Source: JBHJGP01 sp050331695 (GTDB lineage: Bacteria > Pseudomonadota > Alphaproteobacteria > Geminicoccales > Geminicoccaceae). Taken from it: a stretch of 64,000 nucleotides of DNA. Below the pieces are notes generated by a model that made no database searches, had not been told where the DNA came from, and saw only the letters and a list, made by a program, of their open reading frames with translations. The DNA lies in assembly GCA_050331695.1 (NCBI GenBank), contig JBHJGP010000011.1, positions 34,763 through 98,762 on the forward strand, read 5' to 3'. Shown here piece after piece: positions 1 through 10,487 of the stretch (position 1 is its first letter; each line of letters starts with the position of its first letter). The translations under genes were made by a program, and so were the position numbers.

Positions 1-1798
<1,798 letters not shown>

Positions 1799-1808
1799 CC
1801 CGGATCCC

Positions 1809-4217
1809 TCAGTGCCTGAGCTCCGCGCCACAGGTTTTCGCGGCAGCGGCGATGATCTTGCCGCTTACCGCTTCGATTTCGGCCTCTTCCAGGGTTCGAT
1901 CAAGGGCCTGCAGACGGACCGACAAGGCCATCGACACCTGGCCCTCGGGGACGCCCTGGCCATGGTAGACATCGAAGAGATCGACCGAGCGGACCAGCGC
2001 TTTGTCAGCAGCCCTGACCGCTTTCAGGAGCTTCTCCGCCGGCACGTCCGCCGCCATCAGAAACGCGTAGTCCCGGTCCACGGGCGGGAAGGCAGACGCT
2101 TGCATGGGCGGCCTGGCTTTGCCGGGCTTGGCCCGAGGTTGCGGGATGGCGTCGAGAAAAATCTCGAAGGCAACGGCCCGGCCGTCGACATCCGTATCGC
2201 CAAGAAGGCCTGGGTGGAGTTCGCCAAAATGGGCAAGACAGGTCTTGGGGCCCAACATCAGACGTCCGCCCCGGCCCGGATGGAACCAGGAAGGCGCGTC
2301 CCGGTCGACGGCCAGAGCGTCGGTGGCGACACCCACCGCCGCTAGGGCCGCCATGACATCGGCTTTCACGTCGAATACATCCGCGTGCCTCGGCGTCCCG
2401 GCCCAATGGCGCTGGGCTAGAGGTCCGGTCCGGATCCCGGCGGCGCACAAGCTCTGTTCGCCCGGCTTGGCGCCTTCGTAGCGGTTCGCCACCTCGAACA
2501 AGCTGATCCGATCGAGGCCACGGTCCTGATTGCGGGCCACGGCGCTCACCAAATTGGGCAGAACGCTCGGGCGCATCGCCACCAGATCCGCGCTGATCGG
2601 GTTGGCGAGCCGCGCCATGGCACCACCGAAACGTTCGGCGAGGGCGTCCGTGGTGAAGCTGAAGGTGCAGGCTTCGTGGAGTCCGCGCATGGCGAGAGTT
2701 CGGCGGATCGTCGACCGACGCCGCTGGGCCGGTGACAGGACGGCCGTGTTGACCGCGTTGAGCCGGGTCACCGGCACCGGCGGGATCTGATCGAACCCGT
2801 GGAGCCGTGCCAGCTCTTCCACGATATCAGCCTCGCGCGCGATGTCGTGACGCCAGCTCGGCGCGATCAGGTCAAAGACCGACTCCGCGCTGTCCCGCCG
2901 GTTCACCTGGAAGCCAAGAGATGTGAGCGAGCGCCCGATCACGTCTGGCTCCAGGGTGATGCCTGTGAGACGGTTCAATTGGGCGGCGCGGAAGGTCACC
3001 GAGACCGGCTCGTTCGGCACGTTGCCGGCAACCGCCGGCTGGCTTGCCTCTCCGCCGCAGAGATCGAGGATCAGACGAGCCGCGTAGTCGGCGGCCGGTA
3101 GCACGAAAGCCGGATCGACGCCGCGCTCGAAGCGGGTCCGGGCGTCGCTCTCGATGCCGAGCGCACGGCCGGTCTCGGCTGTCCGCACCGGATCGAACAG
3201 AGCGATCTCCAGAAGGACGTTCTTCGTGGTTTCGGTGCAGCCCGTCGTCTCACCGCCCATGACACCGGCGAGACTGACGACGCCCGTGTCGTCGCTAATG
3301 ACCGTCATGCCCTCGGCGAGCTCGTAGGTCGTGCCGTCGAGCGCTCGGAATTGCTCACCGCCCTTGGCCAAGCTGACCGTGAGGTCGCCCCGAAGCTTGT
3401 CCAGATCGAAGACATGGAGCGGCCGGCCTCGATCCAAGGTCGCCAAGTTGGTGATGTCGACAAGGGCCGAGATCGGCCTCAGGCCAACGGCCCTCAGCCG
3501 CCGTTGAAGCCAGTCCGGCGACGGCCCATTGGTGACGCCTCGAAAGACCCGGCCGACAAAAACCGGACACGCCTTCTCCTCGCCCGCCGGAAACGAGAGA
3601 TGAATGCGGTAGTCTGCGGCAAAGGCTGCCGGCACCGGCTCGATCGGATCGTCGATCAGCTCCCCGAGACCGCCGGCGGCAAGCTCCCGGGCGATACCGT
3701 GGACACTGAAGCAATCACCCCGGTTCGGCGTGAGGTCGATGTCGAACACCGGTCCCTCCACCGCAAGCGCGCGAACCGCCGGCGTTCCGACGTCCGGCTC
3801 GTCGCCGAGATCGATGATGCCCTCGTGATCGTCGCCGATTTCGAGCTCGCGGGCGGAACAAAGCATGCCCTGACTTTCAACGCCGCGGATCACGGCCTTT
3901 TTCAGAAGCATGCCGTTATGCGGGATGGTCGACCCGACCGGAGCATAGATCGCTTTCATGCCGAGGCGGACATTGGGCGCGCCGCAAACGACTTGTTTGT
4001 CACCGTCGACGGTCCGCACCTGGCATAAGCTCAAGCGCTCAGCGTCTGGATGGCGCGAGACGCCCGTCACCTCCGCCACGGTGAAGGACGCGAGAGAGGC
4101 ACCCGGATCCTCGATTCGATCCAGCTCCAGCCCCAGTTCGGTCAGCTTGTCGCCGATCTGTTTGGGCTCGGCATCGGTGGTCAAATGATCCTTGAGCCAC
4201 GGCAGGGTCAACTTCAT
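1809..4217 (-). CDS. pheT: Phenylalanine--tRNA ligase beta subunit
   Basis: Beta chain of the cytoplasmic (alpha-beta)2 phenylalanyl-tRNA synthetase, which charges tRNA-Phe. The 802-residue length is normal for the bacterial long form. The order fits the family: N-terminal tRNA-binding EMAP-like domain (roughly residues 40-150, with HPDAERLSLCQV), B3/4 editing domain, B5 domain, core pseudo-catalytic domain, and a C-terminal ferredoxin-like anticodon-binding domain (PPVDRDYAFL near the end). The ATG at 4217 overlaps the pheS stop by four bases (ATGA), so the two subunits are translationally coupled. Several long open frames on the opposite strand are high-GC shadows. Confidence 0.97.
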   Translation of the reverse strand: MKLTLPWLKDHLTTDAEPKQIGDKLTELGLELDRIEDPGASLASFTVAEVTGVSRHPDAERLSLCQVRTVDGDKQVVCGAPNVRLGMKAIYAPVGSTIPHNGMLLKKAVIRGVESQGMLCSARELEIGDDHEGIIDLGDEPDVGTPAVRALAVEGPVFDIDLTPNRGDCFSVHGIARELAAGGLGELIDDPIEPVPAAFAADYRIHLSFPAGEEKACPVFVGRVFRGVTNGPSPDWLQRRLRAVGLRPISALVDITNLATLDRGRPLHVFDLDKLRGDLTVSLAKGGEQFRALDGTTYELAEGMTVISDDTGVVSLAGVMGGETTGCTETTKNVLLEIALFDPVRTAETGRALGIESDARTRFERGVDPAFVLPAADYAARLILDLCGGEASQPAVAGNVPNEPVSVTFRAAQLNRLTGITLEPDVIGRSLTSLGFQVNRRDSAESVFDLIAPSWRHDIAREADIVEELARLHGFDQIPPVPVTRLNAVNTAVLSPAQRRRSTIRRTLAMRGLHEACTFSFTTDALAERFGGAMARLANPISADLVAMRPSVLPNLVSAVARNQDRGLDRISLFEVANRYEGAKPGEQSLCAAGIRTGPLAQRHWAGTPRHADVFDVKADVMAALAAVGVATDALAVDRDAPSWFHPGRGGRLMLGPKTCLAHFGELHPGLLGDTDVDGRAVAFEIFLDAIPQPRAKPGKARPPMQASAFPPVDRDYAFLMAADVPAEKLLKAVRAADKALVRSVDLFDVYHGQGVPEGQVSMALSVRLQALDRTLEEAEIEAVSGKIIAAAAKTCGAELRH

Positions 4218-5293
4218 CGCGACAGCCCGCTATGGGTGCTCGGCACGTCGAGCGGCAGGAATCCGTAGTGGCTGAGCCAGCGAAGATCGGCGTCGAAGAA
4301 CGTTCGGAGGTCGGGGATGCCATATTTGAGCATGGTCATTCGGTCGATGCCCATGCCGAAGGCGAAGCCCTGCCACTCCTCCGGATCGAGACCGACATTC
4401 CGGAGCACGGCCGGGTCGACCATGCCCGAACCCAGAACCTCGAGCCAATCGTCCCCGGCGCCGATGATCAGCTCGTCTTTCGTCCGTTTGCAGCCGATGT
4501 CGACCTCGGCAGAGGGTTCGGTGAACGGGAAGTAGCTCGGCCGGAAGCGGACCGGCACATCGTCGCGCTCGAAAAACGCTCTGATGAAATCGATCAAACA
4601 GCCCTTGAGGTGGCCGAAATGGGTCTTGCGATCGATCAACAGCCCTTCGACCTGATGGAACATGGGCGAGTGCGTGGCATCGCTGTCGCAACGATAGGTC
4701 CTGCCCGGCGCGATGATCCGAAAGGGCGGGCGGCCGTTGGTCATGGTCCTGATCTGCACGTTGCTGGTGTGCGTGCGCAGGACCAGGTTCTGATTGGTTT
4801 CCTTAGCGTCGAGATAGAAGGTGTCCATCATCTGACGCGCCGGATGCTCGGGCGGAATGTTGAGCGCCGTGAAATTGTGGAAATCGTCCTCGATATCCGG
4901 CCCCTCGGCCACCGCGAAGCCCATGTCGGCGAAAATCGCGACGATCTCGTCGGTGACCTGACTGACCGGATGGAGGCGGCCGGTCTCGAAGGGCCGCTCC
5001 GGCAGCGAGACATCAATCGTCTCGCTGGCCAATTGCTTGTCCAGAGCGACACGCTCGAGAACCGCCCGGCGTTGCTGGATCGCCTCGTTGATATCCTGCT
5101 TCAATGCGTTGAAGCGCTGACCGGCTTCCCGGCGTGCTTCCGGGTCGAGCGCTCCAAGAGATTTGGTGAGCTCGGTGATCCGCCCCTTCTTGCCCAGCGC
5201 GGAGACGCGGATCTCGTCTAGCACACGCAAATCGTGAGCGCTCTCGACATCGGCTAGTACGGCCGCGCGAAGACCGTCGACATCTTGCATCAT
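4214..5293 (-). CDS. pheS: Phenylalanine--tRNA ligase alpha subunit
   Basis: Catalytic alpha chain of phenylalanyl-tRNA synthetase. With the start at 5293 it has 359 residues, typical for alphaproteobacteria. An N-terminal coiled-coil region (about residues 1-90) precedes the class II catalytic core, with motif 2 (a TSNVQIR...MTNGRPPFRII-like stretch) and motif 3 (GFAFGMGIDRMTML). The frame stays open further upstream to 5425, but the ATG-ATG at 5293 follows a clear AGGAGG ribosome-binding site, and the upstream part overlaps rplT and has no family match. It couples to pheT by a four-base overlap and follows rplT at about 25 bases. Confidence 0.97.
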   Translation of the reverse strand: MMQDVDGLRAAVLADVESAHDLRVLDEIRVSALGKKGRITELTKSLGALDPEARREAGQRFNALKQDINEAIQQRRAVLERVALDKQLASETIDVSLPERPFETGRLHPVSQVTDEIVAIFADMGFAVAEGPDIEDDFHNFTALNIPPEHPARQMMDTFYLDAKETNQNLVLRTHTSNVQIRTMTNGRPPFRIIAPGRTYRCDSDATHSPMFHQVEGLLIDRKTHFGHLKGCLIDFIRAFFERDDVPVRFRPSYFPFTEPSAEVDIGCKRTKDELIIGAGDDWLEVLGSGMVDPAVLRNVGLDPEEWQGFAFGMGIDRMTMLKYGIPDLRTFFDADLRWLSHYGFLPLDVPSTHSGLSR

Positions 5294-5318
5294 CGATCCC
5301 TCCTCTTGCGAGGAAAGA

Positions 5319-5678
5319 CTAGGTCGGAAGGGCGTTTTGGGCGCTCTTGGCGAATTCGGCGAAGAGGACGGAGTCGCGAACGGCCAAATCCGCCAGCACC
5401 TTGCGGTCGACCTCGATGCCGGCAAGCTTGAGCCCGTGCATCATCCGCGAATAGGTCAGGCCTTCGGTCCGGGCGGCGGCGTTGATCCGTTGGACCCACA
5501 AGGAACGAAACTGGCGCTTGCGTACCCGCCGGTCGCGATATGCGTACTGCATATCCTTCTCGACCCGCTGTTTGGCGGCGCGGATCGTGCTTTTCGAGCG
5601 ACCCCGCGAGCCCTTGGCAAGCTTCAAAACCTTTTTGTGGCGGGCGTGCGAGGTCACCCCACGCTTGACGCGAGCCAT
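5319..5678 (-). CDS. rplT: 50S ribosomal protein L20
   Basis: Early-assembly protein of the large ribosomal subunit, binding 23S rRNA; in many bacteria it also represses its own operon. The 119-residue basic protein begins MARVKRGVTSHARHKK and contains KGSRGRSKSTIRAAKQ and the C-terminal GLKLAGIEVDRKVLADLA, all diagnostic. It lies 13 bases after rpmI, the usual order. The third member of the classical operon, infC, is not upstream: cobD takes that place. Confidence 0.98.
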   Translation of the reverse strand: MARVKRGVTSHARHKKVLKLAKGSRGRSKSTIRAAKQRVEKDMQYAYRDRRVRKRQFRSLWVQRINAAARTEGLTYSRMMHGLKLAGIEVDRKVLADLAVRDSVLFAEFAKSAQNALPT

Positions 5679-5691
5679 GTCTCAATTCCTC

Positions 5692-5889
5692 TCAGCGATA
5701 AGGCAGCATTTTCTTGACCAGCTCGGCGTCGCCACCGGTGACGATGGCGGGCTTGCGCTGACCGACCTTCACCGACTGGGCCTTGGCGGTGAAATTGTGG
5801 CGGTGAAACGCCTTGCGGCGTTTGATTTTGCCCGAGCCAGTAAATTCGAACCGCTTGGCGGCCGAGCGCCGGGTCTTCAACTTCGACAT
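5692..5889 (-). CDS. rpmI: 50S ribosomal protein L35
   Basis: Small basic large-subunit ribosomal protein, 65 residues, beginning MSKLKTRRSAAKRFEFTGSG and containing the family hallmark KIKRRKAFHRHNFTAK. It is the first gene of the run rpmI-rplT-pheS-pheT-lepA on the minus strand. The promoter should lie in the roughly 100 bases between it and cobD (5890-5995). I see no convincing L20-type leader there and no infC upstream. Confidence 0.97.
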   Translation of the reverse strand: MSKLKTRRSAAKRFEFTGSGKIKRRKAFHRHNFTAKAQSVKVGQRKPAIVTGGDAELVKKMLPYR

Positions 5890-5995
5890 GTCCGGACTCC
5901 TGAGGTCGAGCGGAGACGCGCTCGATCAAGGCGAGCGCAGATCTATAGGCCATGAGCGCCACCGTTGCAACCGGCTAACCGGCATCCGAAAAGCG

Positions 5996-6949
5996 TCAGC
6001 TCATCAAGGCGGCGAGCAGGAGGAGGACGACGATGACGGCCCAAACCCACCAGCTCACGCCGACCGCCCTGTTGATGTCTTCTTCGGTCGCATCCGGCCG
6101 CCCGGACCCGAGCCAGGCGCCATCGACCACCGCCTCGCCATAGCGCCGGGGGCCGCCCAAGCGCAGGTCTAAGGCCGCGGCCATAGTCGCTTCTGGCCAG
6201 CCGGCGTTGGGCGACTTGTGGAGCGGCGCATCCCGTCTGGTGATGGTGAAAACAAGTTTCGGCCGCTGGTGCGCAACAAGAGCAATCAGAAGTGCGGTCA
6301 AACGGGCCGGCAGCCAATTGACGAAATCGTCCAAACGCGCCGCCGCCTTGCCGAAATGCTCATAGCGTTCGTTGCGGTAGCCGATCATGCTGTCGGCTGT
6401 GTTGATCGCTTTGTAGATGAGCGCACCCGGCAGGCCCAGGAGCAGCCCCCAGAACACGAGCGCCACGACCCCGTCGGATTGGTTTTCGGCCAGGGATTCG
6501 ATCGCTGCCCGGCAGACCGCCGGCTCATCCAATTCTTGCACATCGCGGCCGACGATTTTTGCGACCTCGCTTCTTGCTGTCTCGATGCCGGCGCCAAGCG
6601 CGTCGGCCACCGCCTGGACGTGCAGGACCAGGCTGCGTTGGCTGATCAGCGTGCTCATGAGGGCCGCTTCGATCAACCAACCCCAGGTGAAATGGTGGAT
6701 ACTCGTACGGATGAGGACACCGATCACCAGGACCAACGCTAGCAGCACGACCACGAGGATCATACCGCGGCGCCTTTGCGCCTCGGGCGGACGGTTTGCG
6801 TGCGACAATCGGCCTTCGAGCCAGTCGATCGACCGGCCCAAAAGCTCGGCTGGGTGAGGAACCCGGTCATAGAGCCAGTGGGGATCGCCGATCAGGGCGT
6901 CCAGAAGAAGTGCCACGAGGACGATGCCCGCAGGCTCGAACCAGGTCAT
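5996..6949 (-). CDS. cobD: Adenosylcobinamide-phosphate synthase (CobD/CbiB)
   Basis: Integral membrane enzyme that attaches the aminopropanol (phosphate) arm to adenosylcobyric acid, a late cobalamin step. The protein has 317 residues and several membrane segments, including an N-terminal helix ending LLLDALIGDPHW, a family signature, and a C-terminal hydrophobic helix. Other family marks are the DPHWLYDRVPHPAELLGR region, the middle ESLAENQSDGVVAL and YKAINTADSMIGY. It reads away from cbiX with only about 60 bases between them, so the two divergent promoters must be compact. It stands at the left border of the cobalamin island. Confidence 0.93.
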   Translation of the reverse strand: MTWFEPAGIVLVALLLDALIGDPHWLYDRVPHPAELLGRSIDWLEGRLSHANRPPEAQRRRGMILVVVLLALVLVIGVLIRTSIHHFTWGWLIEAALMSTLISQRSLVLHVQAVADALGAGIETARSEVAKIVGRDVQELDEPAVCRAAIESLAENQSDGVVALVFWGLLLGLPGALIYKAINTADSMIGYRNERYEHFGKAAARLDDFVNWLPARLTALLIALVAHQRPKLVFTITRRDAPLHKSPNAGWPEATMAAALDLRLGGPRRYGEAVVDGAWLGSGRPDATEEDINRAVGVSWWVWAVIVVLLLLAALMS

Positions 6950-7011
6950 CGCTTGTGAGCCCGAAGCGCCCCTGTTATCTCGCGTCCTGAACCGCGCGGT
7001 TGTGAGGATGG

Positions 7012-7959
7012 ATGTCTGCGTTCGAACCTGATCGAGGTGTCATGATCTGTGGCCACGGCAGCCGCGATACCGGCGCTGTAGCCGAGTTCAATGACACGGT
7101 GGCGATGATCCGAGAGCGCCTGGCGCCGCGACCGGTCGAGTCCGGGTTTCTCGAATTCGCCCGTCCGATCATCTCCGAGGGCTTGGGTAAGCTGCGCGAC
7201 CAGGGGGTCCGGCGCATCGATGCGGTCCCGGGCATGCTGTTTGCCGCAGGCCACGTCAAGAACGACGTACCCTCCGTGCTCAATCAGTTCGCGCACGATC
7301 ATGAAGGGCTGGAGGTTCGGTTCGGCCGGGATCTTGGGATCGAGCCGCGGCTTCTGGAGCTTGCGAAAAAGCGGATCGAGCAGGCCTTGGCGGATCGGAC
7401 GGCCTTGCCTCGCGAGGACACGCTGCTTGCGGTGATCGGCCGGGGCACATCGGATTCCGATGCCAACGGCAACATCGCCAAGGTGGCCCGGATGCTGTGG
7501 GAGGGACTGAATTTCCCCCATGCGGTTGTTGGCTTCAGCGGTGTCGCCCATCCCCGGGTCGACGCCTGCCTCCAACAGGCCGTTCGCCTAGGCTTCAAAA
7601 GAATTATCGTCTTCCCCTATTTCCTGTTTACCGGTGTTTTGGTCCGGCGAATTTATACACAAACAGACGAAGTCGCCGCGAGTTATCCTGAAGTGGAGTT
7701 CGTTAAGGCTCCCTATCTAGGTGTCCATAATTTGGTGGTCGACAGCTTTATCGATCGCATCAACGGTATCGAGTCCGGAGACACCAACATGAACTGCGGG
7801 CTGTGTAAGTACAGAACGCAGATCATCGGCTTCGAAAGCGCCGTTGGCGCGCCGCAGGTGGGCCATCATCATCACGTTGAGGGGATCGGTACGGACCACG
7901 ACCACGGTCATGATCACGGTCACCACCATCACCACGACCATAAACCTCGTGAGCACTGA
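7012..7959 (+). CDS. cbiX: Sirohydrochlorin cobaltochelatase CbiX with Fe-S motif and His-rich tail
   Basis: Inserts cobalt into sirohydrochlorin, the committing step of the early-cobalt cobalamin route. The 315 residues contain two CbiX/chelatase-like halves, the first starting at VMICGHGSRD (about residue 10) and the second at LLAVIGRGTSDSDANGN (about 142). Near residue 263 there is an MXCXXC motif (MNCGLC), known in long CbiX proteins as a ligand for a 4Fe-4S centre. The C-terminus is a run of His and Asp (HDHGHHHHHDH), probably for metal binding or storage. The ATG at 7012 follows GAGG. The 3' end overlaps cobH by about 11 bases. Confidence 0.92.
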   Translation: MSAFEPDRGVMICGHGSRDTGAVAEFNDTVAMIRERLAPRPVESGFLEFARPIISEGLGKLRDQGVRRIDAVPGMLFAAGHVKNDVPSVLNQFAHDHEGLEVRFGRDLGIEPRLLELAKKRIEQALADRTALPREDTLLAVIGRGTSDSDANGNIAKVARMLWEGLNFPHAVVGFSGVAHPRVDACLQQAVRLGFKRIIVFPYFLFTGVLVRRIYTQTDEVAASYPEVEFVKAPYLGVHNLVVDSFIDRINGIESGDTNMNCGLCKYRTQIIGFESAVGAPQVGHHHHVEGIGTDHDHGHDHGHHHHHDHKPREH

Positions 7960-8608
7960 AGGCTCTTCCCAAGAGCGCACCTATCTGCGCGAACCGGCGG
8001 CGATATACGCACGATCCTTTGCCTTGATCGACGCCGAGCTCGATCTGACTGCCGTGCCTAAAGCGCTTCAGCCTGTTGTCCGCCGGGTCGTTCACAGCTG
8101 CGGGATGACGGACATTCTGGCCGAGCTTAGATGGCGGGGACCGGTCGCTGAAGACGCCCAGGCCGCACTGACCGGGGGGGCGCCGGTCATCGTCGATGCG
8201 TCCATGGTCAGTGCCGGTGTTCAAGCGAACCGTTTGCCGGCCCAGAACCGGATCCTGTGCCTGATCGACGAGGCTGAGACGGCTCAGTTGGCGAAAGCGC
8301 GGGAGACCACCCGATCGGCGGCGGCGATCGAGCGTCTGGCCGATGAAATGGGCGGGGCCGTGGTAGTCATCGGCAATGCGCCGACCGCCCTGTTTCGCCT
8401 GTTGGAGCTACTCAAAGATGGCGCTCCGCCGCCGTCGGCCCTGTTCGCCTTTCCGGTCGGCTTCGTCGGTGCCGCCGAGAGCAAGCAGGCCCTGGTCGAT
8501 GCGCCTTCGCCGCCGAACTACCTGACCCTGCTCGGACGGCGTGGCGGCAGCGCCATGGCAGCGGCGGCCGTCAACGCTTTGCTGCCCGACCTCGGAAGCC
8601 CTCGGTGA
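7949..8608 (+). CDS. cobH: Precorrin-8X (cobalt-precorrin-8) methylmutase
   Basis: Moves the C-11 methyl group to C-12 to give hydrogenobyrinate or cobyrinate. From the GTG at 7949 it has 219 residues, the family length. The family start YLREPAAIYARSF, the catalytic-histidine motif VVHSCGMTD (about residue 52), the GAPVIVDASMV loop and the FPVGFVGAAESKQAL stretch are all visible. The frame is open to 7844, but that part lies inside cbiX and encodes the shadow of its His-rich tail, so the GTG overlapping the cbiX end is preferred. In an early-cobalt pathway the same protein would be called CbiC. Confidence 0.93.
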   Translation: MSTEGSSQERTYLREPAAIYARSFALIDAELDLTAVPKALQPVVRRVVHSCGMTDILAELRWRGPVAEDAQAALTGGAPVIVDASMVSAGVQANRLPAQNRILCLIDEAETAQLAKARETTRSAAAIERLADEMGGAVVVIGNAPTALFRLLELLKDGAPPPSALFAFPVGFVGAAESKQALVDAPSPPNYLTLLGRRGGSAMAAAAVNALLPDLGSPR

Positions 8609-9798
8609 GCGGACCGTGGCTCACCGTTCTGGGCGTCGGCGCTGACGGTCTCAGACGGGACCGCCGCAACCACATTGATCGGGCGGAACTGGTCGTGGGC
8701 GGCGCCCGCCATCTGCGAATGGTGAACACCGGCGACCGGCCAACATTGAACTGGTCATCGCCGCTCGACGAAACCTTGAGGCGCATCGCTGAGTACCGGG
8801 GCCGGCCCGTGACGGTTCTCGCCACCGGTGACCCGATGGATCACGGCGTCGGTTCGCGTCTGGCCCAAGTCTTCGGCCCGGACGCGTTGCACGTCATCCC
8901 GGAGGTGTCATGCTTCGCGCTGGCTTGTGCCCGCCTCGGCTGGGCCCGGCAGGACGTCGCCTGCATCAGCGTTCACGGCCGCCCACTGGCGAAAATCAGC
9001 CGGCACCTCGGGGCCGGTCGAAAGCTTCTGATCCTAACGGAAAACCGCGACACAGCGGGAGCGGTCGCCGGCCTTCTCACCGATCAAGGCTTTGGCCGGT
9101 CAGGGCTTTGGGTGATGTCGGATCTGGGCGCCGGTAGCGAGCATGTCTGGCAGGGCGAGGTCGCTGAATGGGGGGGACCAGTCAAGAGCGATCTAAACGT
9201 TCTGGCCCTTGAGTGCCGCCCGTCGGCGGGTGCGGGTCTGCCTCTTTTCGGTCTCGATGACGCCCATTACAGCGGCACGCGCATGCTGACGAAAAGGACG
9301 ATGCGCGTGCAGGCCCTGGCGGCGCTTGCGCCCGAGCGCGGCACCACGCTTTGGGACGTGGGCGCGGGTAGCGGTTCAATCACGATCGAGTATCTCCGCT
9401 TCGCCGGCGAGGCGAGCGTCTACGCGATCGAGCGTGACCCTGAGCGCTGCCGGGCCATCCGTGCCAATGCGGAGCGGCTGGGCGCGCCGGAGATCCAACT
9501 CGTTGAAGGCGAGGCACCGGCGGCGCTCGACGATTTGCCGGCACCGTCGCGGATCTTCGTTGGCGGCGGGCTGGCTGATCGGTCGCTTCTGGGCGTCTGT
9601 TGGACGGCTCTGGCCTCTCAGGGACGGCTGGTCGCTCACGCGGTCACGATCGAGGGCCAGGCCAGCCTGTTGGATTTCGCGCGGGACACATCTGCCAGCG
9701 TCAGCCGCCACGGTGTCGAGCATCTCCAGGATCTGGGCGATTATCGTGGGCTCAAGCCGGCCATGGCCGTGACCGAGCTCATCGCCGTTAAGCCGTGA
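8605..9798 (+). CDS. cobL: Precorrin-6Y C5,15-methyltransferase (decarboxylating), CbiE-CbiT fusion
   Basis: Two-domain SAM enzyme that methylates C-5 and C-15 of the ring and decarboxylates the C-12 acetate. Residues about 1-215 are the CbiE tetrapyrrole-methylase half (starting WLTVLGVGADGL, with VTVLATGDPMDHGVGSRL). Residues about 215-397 are the CbiT half, with the Rossmann SAM motif WDVGAGSGSITIEYLR. The 397-residue length is normal. The GTG start overlaps the cobH stop by four bases, and its own stop overlaps cobI in the same way, so cbiX-cobM looks like one tightly coupled operon. Confidence 0.95.
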   Translation: MSGPWLTVLGVGADGLRRDRRNHIDRAELVVGGARHLRMVNTGDRPTLNWSSPLDETLRRIAEYRGRPVTVLATGDPMDHGVGSRLAQVFGPDALHVIPEVSCFALACARLGWARQDVACISVHGRPLAKISRHLGAGRKLLILTENRDTAGAVAGLLTDQGFGRSGLWVMSDLGAGSEHVWQGEVAEWGGPVKSDLNVLALECRPSAGAGLPLFGLDDAHYSGTRMLTKRTMRVQALAALAPERGTTLWDVGAGSGSITIEYLRFAGEASVYAIERDPERCRAIRANAERLGAPEIQLVEGEAPAALDDLPAPSRIFVGGGLADRSLLGVCWTALASQGRLVAHAVTIEGQASLLDFARDTSASVSRHGVEHLQDLGDYRGLKPAMAVTELIAVKP

Positions 9799-10487
9799 CG
9801 TTAGGCCGGCTGATCGGTGTCGGCGTCGGCCCCGGAGATCCGATGCTGATGACCCTGAAAGCGGTCTCGGCAATCGAGCAGGCTGATCTTCTGGCTTTTT
9901 TTCATGCCCCTCAAACCAAGAGCCGTGCCCTGACCACGGTCGACGCCTATTTCGACGAACTTCCCCAGATCCAAGGCTTTGTCTTGACCATGGGCCGCGC
10001 CGACGAGGATTACCGGGAAGCAGCCGAAGCGATTTTGCCTGAGATCGACGCAGGCCAGGTCGTGGCGGTGCTCTGCGAGGGCGATCCGTTCACCTACGGC
10101 AGTTTCGGCAAGCTGATCCGCCATTTCCCTTCGATGACGCCGATTGACGTGGTGCCAGGGATCACGTCGTTCGCCGCGTCCAGTGCGGCCATCGGTCGAG
10201 CCCTGGTGCAAAATCGATCGGCGCTTTGCGTGATGCCCGCCACGGCCGGCGAGCAAACGTTGAGCGCCGCCATGGCCCGCACATCGGAGACGCTGGTGAT
10301 CCTCAAGGTCGGCCCGCGTCTCCCGTGGTTGCGGGAGAAACTGGCGCAAGCGGGGCGGCTTGCCGAGGCTTGGCTGTGCGTCGAGATCGGCCACGACAGT
10401 CAACGGCTGATAAGGTTAAGCGAGGCGGAAGCCATCGACGCGCCTTATTTCTCACTTCTCATCGTTTACGGCCAATCGCCGCCGTGA
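9795..10487 (+). CDS. cobI: Precorrin-2 C20-methyltransferase
   Basis: SAM-dependent tetrapyrrole methylase acting on precorrin-2 or cobalt-precorrin-2 at C-20. The 230-residue protein shows the family N-terminus IGVGVGPGDPMLMTLKAV, the CEGDPFTYGSF motif and DVVPGITSFAASSAA. It would be CbiL by function if cobalt is inserted early, as the neighbouring CbiX suggests. The GTG start overlaps cobL by four bases, and the stop overlaps the next gene by four (GTGA). Confidence 0.94.
   Translation: MTLGRLIGVGVGPGDPMLMTLKAVSAIEQADLLAFFHAPQTKSRALTTVDAYFDELPQIQGFVLTMGRADEDYREAAEAILPEIDAGQVVAVLCEGDPFTYGSFGKLIRHFPSMTPIDVVPGITSFAASSAAIGRALVQNRSALCVMPATAGEQTLSAAMARTSETLVILKVGPRLPWLREKLAQAGRLAEAWLCVEIGHDSQRLIRLSEAEAIDAPYFSLLIVYGQSPP

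Noticed and set aside
4232..5221. Long plus-strand frame (329 codons) across pheS
   Set aside because: Exact antisense of a well-supported gene; no family motifs; a high-GC shadow.
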